DNA of 64,000 nt, taken from assembly GCA_013397845.1 (NCBI GenBank), contig VZTG01007654.1, positions 793,027 through 857,026 of the forward strand, given 5' to 3'. The DNA is from Melanocharis versteri. Lineage: Eukaryota > Chordata > Aves > Passeriformes > Melanocharitidae. Below the pieces are notes generated by a model, which worked only from the letters and a program-made list of their open reading frames with translations, made no database searches and was not told where the DNA came from. Shown here in pieces: positions 43,795-56,600 of this stretch. The first letter of the stretch is position 1. Each line of letters begins with the position of its first letter. A program made the position numbers and the translations under genes.

Positions 43795-46410
43795 GTGGGA
43801 CTAAAATCCTTTTGGGAACACCTTACAGTTAGATATCATTAAGCACATTGTAATGCACACACCTGTAATCCAAGCTTTGCTGGAGCTAGTGTAAATTAAA
43901 CAAAATTAACCTTCCTATCTTCCTGTAACTAACCTTCCATGTGGAAGTCAGCACTGCTTTAATTAAGTTAATTTTCAAAACAGACCACAAGTGCTGTAGT
44001 TGCTGCAATATATGAGAACATTTTATAATATTTTGTGCTATTTCAGTCCTTTCAGATTTGTTTTTCACTAGTCAACTGCAGACAACTTTGCTCCAGCAGC
44101 ACAGCCCCACCACAGTACAACACCTCGAGGCACTGGCCATTAACAATAAACCCCAGCATCAATAACAAATGGGGTATTCAGTGAGCTGCAACAAGTAGCC
44201 ATACTGCATTGGCAAGGGCCAAACTATCAGTTTGTTTAAAAGATGTCTGAGAATGAGAAAAAATATAAAACCCATTTGCTGAACTAAGCAAAGAAACTGT
44301 ACTGTCATTAACTGTCTTCATAGTTTATCACTTTACAAAATACTTCAGTTTACTGCAGAGAGCAGACTCAAATTTTGCTGTAGTACCACAAAAATTGCCA
44401 AACAAAAGTATGAATACAATGATTTTGTGGAAGAATTAAAATCAGCAAATATCAGAACAAGACATAAATATATAACTATGACAACGCACATAAATATATG
44501 CATGAGACATCTGACAAAGCAAGAAAGTTGCAGCTTAGCCGCAAGAAAGAACTGTCCACACAGGAAGACTTTCCTCATCTAGAAAACTGTTTCCACCCTC
44601 CACAAATAATCAAGAGGAGGACTGGAAGGAGGGAGAAGAGAGGAGGTCAAACCAAGATCTGTTACACACAATCCTCTCTTGCCAGAGCCACAAGTATATT
44701 TCTTTATGTAAATTTTCAGATTCCAACAGACCAGTGAACTCTGCAAAGGTCAGTCCAATATTTTGCCTGCCCCAAAGACTTGCTGAAACAGCTCTTCTAT
44801 CTAAATTACCACTTTCAACTGTATGAATTTTCAAAAAATAGCCCTTTTTACATCAAGAAAAAAGGCAAATCAAGGGTGTGGTTACTGTAATTTAAGTCTA
44901 CAAAGTACCACTGTGCCAGCTGTCTGCAGTTTTATGCTAGACAGCCTCATCGTGATCCAAATTACGTGTTTCAGGAAGGGCCATTTGGAAATGTCAGTGG
45001 TTATCGTTGGCACAGGAAAGTTTTCTGCAGTTTTGATGGCTAAGACCTCTTTGGGTTATAAAGGTATCAATTTATATCCCAGTCATATATGCAACCTGGA
45101 GTTTTCAATCACTTGGTGGTAAAGCTCTGCATTACACAGAAGGCTGCTCAGTGCTGGGTTCCATTTTATGGCACTTATTCTAATCACAGGAAAAAAATAA
45201 AAACTTTCTCAGAATCTTCACCCTAGGCTCCCATCTATGTTTTGATCTCTGTAAGTATTTTTATATTTAACAGAAAAGTTCATTAGAATGACTACAATCA
45301 CACAAAACAGGAGGATGCTCCCTACTTCCAGTTTACAGTAAAACACATTTCCCTGGAAGAACGAGTCGCAGTCTCTCCCACACGAGCATCCCCCAGGTCC
45401 TGAAGCCCCACCCAAGTTACCCAGGAGATGGCTGTGCCCCAGGAGCTGCTGCTGCCAGCCCTGCTGGGTCACAGCTCTGCAGCCGGGCTCCCAGGGTGCT
45501 GCTCCTCCAGAACCTGCTGGGGCAGGGTTACAGCAGCCTCAGCGCCAGTGCTGGCACACAGCTTCTCTCACCACTCAACACTGTCAAGGCAGCTGCCACA
45601 CCACAACTTCTACATTCAGCCAGCAGATCTCACAGGTCCCACGCTGTAAGCTGATAAAACGTGGGAGTTTCTATAATTTGGAGTTAAATATTTGTCCCAG
45701 TTCTCACTGCTGCTCCATCTGGACCTGGAAGATAGTGGTGAGCAAATACCTCAACTCTGCCTGACAATTAAGAGACTCATATTTACTTTGCAAGTTACTG
45801 CCAAACAATTCATGTACCACCTCTGACAGTGTGTTCCCTAATACTGTCTACACACACAATAAATGATGTTTTCACTAAAGGAAAAATAAACAAAGAGAAC
45901 CAAATCCAACCTTCTCTCTCAAACAGTCAGAGAACATCAAAACAAGCTCATAAAATTGGATATAGTCTTGCTTTTGAGTATTTTCAAACTGTGACGCTCG
46001 AACTTTAACTTTTTCTAAATTTAGAGAAGTGGGATAGGAAGACTTCAGCTCTACACTTGTTCATGTCAAGAACTACAGGAAGCTACTTGGGTCAGTAATA
46101 GACCTAAAGCTCTACAAGGAGTATCAGGTTACTTTGGCAGACACAGGCACTGAAGTCAAACTAAGTTGAACCAGTCTATTTTCCAAACATAACAATATGA
46201 TCAAAAGGCACACTGATATAAGCAGAAAGTGTTATCATTCTTCCTGATAACACAAGAAAAAAGTGCTGGTGGGGCAAAAATGAACTTCAAGTAGGTCAAG
46301 GAACTACCAGCAATGAATCCAGAAAATGTGAGATTGCCCTTCTGCCTTGAAGCAGAAGCACTGACTGAAACACCCCTACTACTTTGCTATGTAAATGAAA
46401 AGCAAGGAGT

Positions 46411-46462
46411 TTAAAAAGAAAAAAAAAACCAACAAAACAACAACAAAAGCGAAAAACCAAAA
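46411..46462. repeat. A-rich low-complexity stretch
   Basis: Runs of A broken by CC, C and G (AACAAAACAACAAC type). It could be a decayed poly(A) tail of a retroelement, but no body is recognisable beside it. Confidence 0.7.
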
Positions 46463-47429
46463 CTTCCATGGAGCTAGAACAAAAAGCTTGAGTAAAATCT
46501 CACACCTGTAATATGTAATGATATTTCATAGTTCCAGTACTTCATTTTTTAAGAATAATGCACTGCTATTCACAAAACCAGAAATATAATTCTAAAATAA
46601 AAAAGCAACATAATTTGCTTTTTGAAAAGCAAATGCAAGGCAACTTCTTTATAAATACTAAACTCCTTTAAACAGGAAATAAATTAGGATCTACATTACC
46701 AATACGTCAAAGAGCAGCTTTTCACTACTGAATGGATCCCACCCAGAGAGAATGCACAAAGGCATACTTGAACACACCACGATTCCCATGCTTAGTTCAT
46801 TTAAAACTGAGGCAGTACAAGGGGGAAATTAAGTTTAAAACTGGGAATTTCCTCCTGATGCAACTCACACCCACAAGCACAGGACACACTCCACAAAGTC
46901 TCTTAATCAATGGGAAGAAATTACTATTTTACTTAGCACAGAAGGACAACCCAAACAAGCAAATGTGTATTCATTAGAGGAGGAAAATTTCTGAGCATAA
47001 AGCACCAAGATGAGACACTACAGACAAAAACAGCCCAGCAATGCAAGGTATCTGTGCCAAGGGCTGGGAGACTAAGCGTAGCATGAAGCAGGAAACAGAA
47101 CTTCAGCTTCAATTGTTAGCATGGCACTAAATGCACATAAACAGACTCTAATGCAATTAACTTGTTAAAACTGCGTATGATTTACTACACAAGTCAATTA
47201 AGGTTTTACATTATGAGCACTATGATTTCCTCATACTAGGGAGCCTACTAATGCCAGTGTTTTGGATAGACACCTTTTTTTCCTGATGTGTTTTCTTAAT
47301 TTCTATTCTTTTGAGTCATGTGGTATAAGAGCACAGAATCCACCCAGCATAGAAGGGAGAGAGGACTCCTGGGGGGGAAGGCAGGCTCGGGTATGAATTT
47401 AGTTCCAGTGTGAGCAGAATTATTAGCCT

Positions 47430-47525
47430 GTCACTGGGATGAGTGCAGAGAAGAGTTTCTAAGATGACTAGGAGAGACAGGAACTGAGTTTATTTAGTCT
47501 AGAAAAATACACAGTAAGGGGAGAA
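47430..47525 (+). mobile_element. Old CR1 LINE fragment, sense strand
   Basis: The stretch reads GATGAGTGCAGAGAAGAG, then CTAAGATGACTAGGA, then AACTGAGTTTATTTAGTCTAG and AAGGGGAGA. The order and wording follow the avian CR1 3' region, which contains AGTGCAGAGAAGAGCAAC, AAGATGATTAGGGG, GAGCTGGGTTTGTTTAGCC and AAGGGGAGAC. Divergence is high, so the insertion is old. Edges are approximate. Confidence 0.6.
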
Positions 47526-50500
47526 GCCCGCCCACAGGCAAAAGGAAACACCACATAGGAGAACTATGAGATTAAAACCACCTAAAATTGTGTTACTTGC
47601 AATAGGGGAACTTACACTCTTTCCCAACACCAAACTGTAAACTGAGCCAATTTCCCACTCAAACCCAATTTCTTTTTCCAATTAACATCTCCATAGTCAC
47701 AAGAACAGTAGTGACAACACAAGAAGTGGCAGTTCTTCTTCAAAGTTTCACCCACTGTGCTTTTTTCTGGGGGGGACACCAAAACCCAAAGAACACAAAA
47801 ACCAAGTGGACCAGTTCCAAATGTATTACCCACTATGCTCTTTTCAGTCTCGAGAAACAAGAAAAAGAAGGAGAACATGTCCTACTGCTCTTTTGTACTC
47901 ACTTATTCTAAACAGTAGAGGTTTAATTAAATGATAATGTTCAGAGATTATTAGAGGCATCTCACATGCTGAGCTGAGCCTCCAAACACTGGAATGCTTA
48001 TTAAGAGCAAATTTTCTGAACAGCAGCTGTCATGTCTTCAATATCGCATCACACAAACCTTTTGGACAAACTGAAGTATAGGAGTCTTCATGTATGGGAC
48101 CAAATGAAATCTCCATTTGACCAGCATCAAATTACACCCACCTGAAAACTGAACTAGCTTTATCAGAGAGATACTGTCATTTCATTATGTATCACTGTCC
48201 TTCTACAAACACAGAACTGAAATGTACACCCCAGATCCAGCATCAGACAACTCACAGGGTGAGTCTGTAATATTCTGCAAGCCCAGGGATAACCAGGTTC
48301 AAAACCTACTAGAAATCCCAAACAAAACCAAAAGATTGCTTTTACTGGACAAAATGTCTACCTTTTAAAAAGCACATTTCCACGTAAAAGCATTGAGATA
48401 ACATTATACAGGAAAGTAATTTCTCTCCATAAATTCTCTCTGTTTTAGGTCATCCACTAATTTGCACTGGTCATTCTGAATACACCTCTCATTTCATTTA
48501 TTCAGGCTGTACTCCTTCAATGTGTGTTTTAGGCAAGAGAAACTGCAACACAGCAGGGCAGAGATCCACTTCTAAAAAGAAGTTTTTCCTTCAGTATTCA
48601 TTAATGTCACAGCAGAGTCAGATTACATCTTTACCAGCACAAACCTGACCCAGACAAAACACCAGTCCAGCCCTGACAGGAGCAGCCGCATCAGATTTCT
48701 CAGGTGTGAGTAAAAATCATGACGCTTCCAACCACATGGATAGAAAGGAAAACAAATAAATGCGAGCCAGGTTAACTTCTATTCTTCCCATCTTTAACAG
48801 AATCGATTTGAAAAGTGTGAACTGACTCTTTAGTATGAATCCTGAACCCACAGAAACAACGGTCTCCAATTCTCAAGTTAACTTAAAATAATTTCCCTAA
48901 GGATTAGGGAATTAACAGCTCAATTCTTTTAGGAAAAACACAGAACTGCTGGGCTCAATAGGGATGTCCATGCAGCAGCAGGCTCAGAACAACTTAATAT
49001 ATGTCTGGCATCCAGGAGCTACCATAAAACAAACACGATGTGGTTTTGAACACAGGCTGCTGATGCCAGAGTAGAAGACTCAGCTTTCCAGGAAATTTTA
49101 CATGCTGGAAGCCTAAATGCTGATCCTTCACCATCTGTTTCTATTCACATTTTCATGTAATGTATGTAGCAAGTAACAAAATACAAATCAAAGTGAGTGA
49201 CCGGATTTAAGCACTTCAAATAAACAAAACAGTCTTTTCAACGCAGCAACAGTCTCTCGCTATCAACATGCAAACAAGTGAAATCAAACTGTATTTGTGG
49301 GGAGGAGCAATCTCTTGTCACACCAGCAAATACACAGCTGCAGAGACAGAAGCTTGTCAGCATGTACACACAAGAGTTTTGATATCCTCAAGGGGTACAT
49401 AAAACACCTACACATCAGTTAGTTTTAAAAATTGCCTCCCACCAGAAGTAGATTTACCATTTTATCAACAATATTAGAAAACTGGAATTTTCTAACATTT
49501 GAAAATCTGAAGTTTTCCTGATTAAGGAAAAATGAGTATAAAGCTAAAGACACTCAAAATGTACTGAGAAAATGAAAAGGGGATGTCACAGTTCTCTAAG
49601 CAGCACCTGGAAACTGCTATGGGGGAAAAAATAACCCTGAGTTGGAAATGCAATGTTTCAGCAATCAATATTTTCATAACACATTAGCATATTTTCATAA
49701 GACTTTTGATCTAGCCATTCAAGGTCTAAACTAGGCAGCCAGGATACATTTTGAAAGCAGTATTCTGTATAATCAAGGGTGTAAGACAGCTCATATGAAA
49801 GTGAAGTCAGCCTCTTTTTGAAGTTATTTCAGTTTTAATTCATTTAACTTTCACAATTTACCTCGAGGGTTTTTTCCCATACACATACAACATATATGGG
49901 AAAGACTTAAAATCATTACATACAACTTAAATTTTCTGCCCTAAATCCTATATTGTACCTGTACCGTTCTTTAGATTTCTGAATCCAGAAAACTGTTCAA
50001 CACTGATAGAGAACAATTTTCTCCAATCAACTGATCTCAATCAAAAAAAAAAAATTTTCAGCCAGAATGCAAACATCTGGAGTCTTAGAAATATTTCAAA
50101 TATATTCCTTATGTCCCCCATAACCACCCCTAATTTGGCACCTCTGCTTGGTTTCATCCCTGCTCTGGATTCCAAAGTCTCAAAGCCACCTACAAAAATA
50201 CTGCAGAGCTAAATCCTCCCAATATCCTTCCGTAATCCCAGAGGTACTTTAAGCAACAGACCAGCCTGAAAATACCTGAGTGCCCTGGGAAGGCAGAGAT
50301 TACACTCTGTTGTGCTGCATCTATATTTCTGCTGGTATTTCTTGCTCAGAACCAAAATGCTTTCTTGGAAAAGGTCCTGTAGAGAACATCCAGATGTTTA
50401 ACCTTCCTAAAAATAACCAAGTTCAGCCTTGGAACAGTCGTAATTCCAGAGCACCCTTCAGGCAAAAGCACTCACATCAGAACTAGAGCATAAACTAACT

Positions 50501-53500
50501 CCAGCAAAAGTTAAACTCAGGAAAATGCAGTAGCAAGATGACAAAGCTGATTTGAACATTAGAATTTTTGGTTGATTGTTGAAGACACCTACTAAATTTA
50601 GACACAATTCACAGTGAGTTTGTCACTTTGCATTGACTCCTGTACCTAAAAACAATATGCTGTTTTGAGTCCAAAATAATATTATAATGCTATTTCACTT
50701 TCATAACATTATTCAGATTTGACTGTACAGAGTGAACAAAGTAAAATGAAAAATTTAAAAATATCCCTTAATCATCCTTAATGTTTTATTTGAAAACTAC
50801 TTTTGTGTAAGAAGTAAAGCACCATGAGGATGTAGCTAACATAAATTTTAAGCTGTTTTTAAAACACTATCTCATCACTGTTTGGCACTGGAGAGACTAT
50901 TTAAGTTAAGATTTTATGCACGAACAACTGCAACTTGTGCAGCACAGGATTAAGCGCAACAACAACAAAAATCACAACAGCCCAAAGTTTCAGACATTTT
51001 CCCTGCCTGTTCTGTTGTCTATATTTTAAGTTCTAAATCAAAGTATCTGAAATGCAAGAAAAGGCAAATAATTATGTAACATGGACAAAGTTGGGCAGCA
51101 TTTTAATATGAGAAAGAGAGAAAAATGTGACAGATATGATTTCTGGATGAAAAAATGAAGAGAACTTCACTTCAAAGTGAACTTTTTTTACTCAGGACTG
51201 AACACTGGTTTATCCAAATATTTTTCTCCAACCTCTCCCGAAATTACTTTTAAATATAACAGTATAACTCTTGGAAAGCACATTTTCAACCCCAAACCAG
51301 TTCTAAAAATACTAAACACATACAGAACCATGCACTCTCAAGGCAAGGGCTCGCATTTATTAGCAATGCTGCAGGAAATGTTGAGGTCGCACTTCTGCAA
51401 GTCAGAGGCAAGTTCTCAGTCAGAAACCAGGGCTTGCTGGCACCTCAGCAGGTAGATGGGAACAGTTCCCTTTCTTTGGAACTGCTGTGCTATCTGTAAA
51501 TTCGTGATGTTCAGCCAAATGGACACGGGTTATTCAAGTCCCTCTTCCCGGGGCACCTGAAGCCCTCCACTCCCAAGACCACGCTCTGCACGCAGTCAGT
51601 GGAGAAGGAAACGCTTCTACCCAGGGCTGACAAGTGTCCTCTGGTCTCTCCACTCCCTTCAGGTATTTGTGCAGTCCTAGAGCTGAAGTTTAAAATTAAG
51701 GTGATGTGAATAATCACCCCATAATTTCTGATATATTTCTGTTATATACCAGTAACAATTCAATTAACCTACATAAGTTTTGTATAATAGTTGATTAATA
51801 ACCAATTGCAAAGGAAAGAAACACTGGGATTAAAAGTAGTATGATTTTAAAAAACTACATGCAAAACATGCATGCAATCCCCAAGAGTTTTTGCTCAATT
51901 CAGCCCATGATGAAGTCTTCATTCTTTTCTCTTTCAACAGCTCTCACTTATTATTATGTTCACCTAAGCAACCCCATGGGAAACCACAGGCATTACTAAA
52001 TATTAGAAACTCTGTGGAAGGCAAATGCTGGATTTGACCAGGAATGTGATGACAAAGAGTTTGCTCTAGGCTTCTTTCATGTTTTAGAAAGCCAATTTGC
52101 TTTCAGTTCATTTTAGGGGGAGAATGACATAGATTCCAGAGATGTAGTCAGCTATATGAAATCTTGTTTCACAAAAGAGAAAATATGAACCACAATGTCT
52201 GCTCTCCTGGGAACAGAGGATAAATATCTAATCACATAGGCCCTTACAAAGGAAAACATTATCTTTTATTAAGAAGAAAGACTAGAAAAACATCTTTTTC
52301 AATATTAGGCATTTGATTTTCTGCAGTAAGTGTGCAATGGAAATACAACCCAGCTCCAGACATGGTGCAGTATGAACTACCACAATGCCATTGGTAAGGC
52401 TGATGATCTTCATCTTTTTGTATTAAACAAGATTTAGTAATAACTGTTTTTGAAGAGAGAAGAAAGTATACAAATTACCCACCAAATTTCAGACAAGATG
52501 CAATTTAATTCATCTTACCTATAACAACAGGAAAAGAAAAAAAAAAGCAGAAATAGCATCTGGCTTGCGTACACAGTCACCACACAGCACACAATGATTA
52601 GTCTCCACTATTACGTGTGGACAACAAAGACACTGCCATCAGCTTTCTCCAGCATTGATACTTCCCTGGTGTTTAACACATAGCTTTATTAGGGATCCTA
52701 ATTTCTCTCTGAACTCCAACCAATACCAAAATAGTCTGCTGGATTTATTACTCACTTGCCAGATTGTGCAATGGCTTCCCATTCATGCCACAGTTACAAA
52801 AGAGTCTCCTTTGGGTTTGCAAGACCTGTGTAAGGAACTCTGCTCAGCACGAAACTGCCAGCCATCAGTCCTTCAGGGAACTCACGGCCTTCCCAGTTTG
52901 AAGCCATCAGTACTGAGCAGAAGGGTCTCTCTCAATGTGTTTGTCTCTTGTGGAACACAAATCTAGCTGGGGCACAGTGCTGCTCTTAACCCTGTGCCTC
53001 CATATGCACCAGACAAAACACGTCTGGTTCTTCCCTCCTCCCTTCAGGACACAGATACCATGAATCAGAAGGTCATATATATTCATTGGTAAACTGTGAG
53101 CTACCTAGGCAGAAACTGTTCTATAAATTTATAAGACAGATAAATTGTGAGCGTAAGTAAGCTGTATTCCTTCCCTGCCCATCTTTCTGTGCAATTCTAA
53201 AAGCGTCTTAATTAGCAGCATGAATTATTTGCCATGGTAATAGGGAGATATTCAAAGCACAGAAAGATAATTTCCCTGAAAGTTCAAACAAGACACTGGC
53301 TGGAGATGCGCCTCCTGAGACATTATTAGGAAAAGACAAATAAAAATACAAGCATCTCTACCACATCCAAGGCCAGACTATTGCACAAGTAAAAAATTTC
53401 TTTACAAAACACAATACAGGTACATGAATGCTGTGATGCTTCTCACGGTGAGCAGTGAGAAATGTAAGTAACTAAGCCTGGAAAAGTCCAAGCACAACTG

Positions 53501-53638
53501 TGCTGGTTCCTAACAATGTTCAGACAATTGTCACATGCAAATTGTCTGCAGCAGTTGATTACAGACTTCTGATGCCATAGCATAAGCCATTCAGTAGCAA
53601 TTATTTTCTTTCAAGAGGTTAAACAATTATCAATTGCT

Positions 53639-53654
53639 AAAAGAAAGAAAGAAA
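53639..53654. repeat. (AAAG)4 microsatellite
   Basis: Four AAAG units in SPPL3 intron 1. Confidence 0.9.
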
Positions 53655-56600
53655 GACAACGAAAAAGCCCCAGCGCAAGTGAATGCCCCGAAGTGTAGAA
53701 GCCATTCCACCAAACAAAAGCACACAGCAGCTCCTAATTCCCATTGTGACTGTATGGAATATGCCTCAGTGTGGAAATTACACCTGGTACAAAATCCAAC
53801 ACTTGTTAATAAGCAAAGCAGGTAACTGGTTGCCCTGTCACTAAACTCTGCTGATAACATGGACTTCCAATCCTCTCTTAATGTCATGAAAACAACAGTA
53901 CAGATCTTAAATCCAACCAACACAGTGACAGAAAGGGTTTCTGAGCAGTTCTCTTCACATTTTCTGCTTAAGAGAGTTTTTGTAACTGTCCAGCAGGGAA
54001 AGCACGGCTTGGCTGGCAGCAAGGAGGGTCTGTCACTGATCTAAACAAGGGCAACACTTTAAGAGGAATTCAGAACCACAGGGCAACCGAAACACAACGC
54101 CCTCCTTCAGCCTCACCCAGCACACCTTCACATTCATGGGATCTTTCCTCTTGGAAAGAATAGAACCCAACTCAGTTTGGTCAATTCCCTAATTGCAAAA
54201 TAAAAAGCAACTTCTGACACATTTAAATCTTACAAAGCAACTCGAAAGAAAATTACTTTTGTGAAGAAAATTGCAAATGGTATTAGAGTTATGCAGGATT
54301 TTTATCACCATTTGGTCTTAGCCCACTTGCCTCGTATCAGAAATGGGTGGGTGGCATATCCTTAGGTTTAGTAAGATTTTTTTAAAAAGCAAAAAAAAGG
54401 CCTAGTTACAACATGCTAAAAATTTAACTGAAGACCTCCCCCATCATCAAGAAAACATCCACTCAGCATTGATTACTAAAAATATCTCAACATATATACC
54501 CAAGACACTTTTAGTTACAAAACATCTACTACTCAAAGCAACTTTTGTTTCCAAAATAAGAGCACTACGAATTTCTATTAGTTGGGCATTCTGCAGAGTT
54601 ACTGTCCTTGGGTGTCTACAACTACAAGAAAATCAAAATACTTGCTTCATTTTACAGTGCTGAGTAGCTTACACAGAAAAACTACAGGACATCACTCCCC
54701 TGATAAGGTGCCACACTAGCTAAGATCTGTGAATTCACACCATTCCTACAATTATTTTTAAATTATTTCCTTTGTTCCTCTCTCTGTACAAAGTGTCAGC
54801 AAAAGAATTAACAGCCACAGAAATGAAGGATAAGTTGGATCTCTCTGGATGATTTGGGGCATTATTCAGTGTCCAGAGGGGTCAGGAGATTCTGTTATCT
54901 CACTTCAACAAATTTGGAAAGACTATAACACTGCAGCCTTTCCAAATTAGTCATATAGACACTATAAATAGATGGTCATGGAGTTCCAGAATCCTGCTCA
55001 TCCGAAGCTATCCATTTCCTATGCAGTACCAAGATACAGGACATTCAGCAGCCAGTTTCCTAACAGCACTGAAAAATTCCGTTACAAAAAAATTTCCAAC
55101 AGCTGAACTACCATCAGCAAAATAAAGGCTACTCTTAGTAACAAGGGATAACAAATTTTCACACTTTACCCTAATGAAAGGAAACTGTATTAGTGTCTTC
55201 CAGAACTGGAGCAGTAAGTCATTTGAACCAGGTTCCAGACAATTGAGTCTTTAACCTAAGAAAACATAGCTTGTTTTCTATTAATGCAACTCAGCCTCAT
55301 CTCAGCCACTGTCAGCCATAGGCGTCCAGAAGTGGCATTTTTCTGAATAAAGTTCTTCAAGATAAAAACTCTATACAACTAATTGCCCAACTCCACCCTT
55401 CTCCTCTTGGTCCTCTTACAGCCACATTACCCAAGAGTCAGAATGTGCTGCAGATCCAGGGCTAAGTTCATCTAAAGGGCAGCTGAGGAGGCACATCATC
55501 CCAGGCATATTTATTGTCAACGTTCCATCATACACAGAATATTATGGTTGTCCTGGTGCCAGCAAGCAGTCAAAAAAGGACAATGACAAAAGAGAACAGA
55601 TTATTATGTGGCAGAAAGGGAGGACTCTAAGGATATGCAGGGCAGTTCCTGCTGGCCTGCACTACTCTGCCAAGAGCCCCACAGCAGTGCTGTGCTCAGA
55701 CCATCCCTCAGCCTGGCCAGACCAGCACAGACTCTGCACAGCCCCAGCACTCAGCCCATCTGACACCTGCCAAGGTGTGACCTGAACTCTGCTCTGTCAC
55801 TGCACCAAGAGCTGCCAGTGCCCCGGCCAAACGGCACAAATAATAACCCAGCACCAGAGACAGGACAAGCTGTGTCACCTCGGAGGACCTCATGGATGAC
55901 TTCACCTTGAAAATCTTATTGTAATGCTCTGTAAGACAAATCTGTAATAGTTTTGGCAGCTTTTCTGGGACAGGGAACAACACACTGTGCAAAAGGACTA
56001 CTTCAATATTTATGACAACAAATCTTACTGAATCTGTAATCTGACTTCTTACGGGATGCAGAGAGGCGGGTAACAGGCTAAACCAAAAACGTTCAGACCA
56101 AAGTATCTACCTCCATCTGCAGCAACACAGAGAAGAACACACACAAAAAGTACAGCAGGTTTCCTAACAAGCACACAGAGGAATACCACTACTTGACACC
56201 GTATTTAATCACTTGTGCTCATCCAGAAGCCTCAACCAGAAGACGAAGTTGATCCTCTCTGATGTGTACAGTTTCACTCTAGACACATAGATGACCTTTG
56301 AGTGGCCTAACTTGCTCTCAAAGTATTACCTAAAGACAGTCTGTGCAAATTCCTGCTTAACTTCTTTACCTCGTGGCCAGCTCCATCCTTTATCCCCAGG
56401 CTCTCACTCCAGCCCTGCTCCTCATCTTGCAGAGGCATCCCAGGGGTCTAATCAAAGCTGCACTCCAGGAGACCAACCTGTCCCAGACTATCACAAAGTC
56501 TGTGCCCAGCTCTGGACTTGGTCACTCTCGACATACCAGCAGTAGAGAAATTCTTCCATCTAACCTTGTTCTAACTATCTGGAGTAGAACACTCACTGCA

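Noticed and set aside
48296..48306. GGTTCAAAACC resembling a tRNA-type B box
   Set aside because: There is no A box at the right distance and no cloverleaf can be drawn.
55708..55992. 94-codon - strand open frame with hydrophobic middle
   Set aside because: It resembles no known protein, has no splice context, and lies deep in SPPL3 intron 1.
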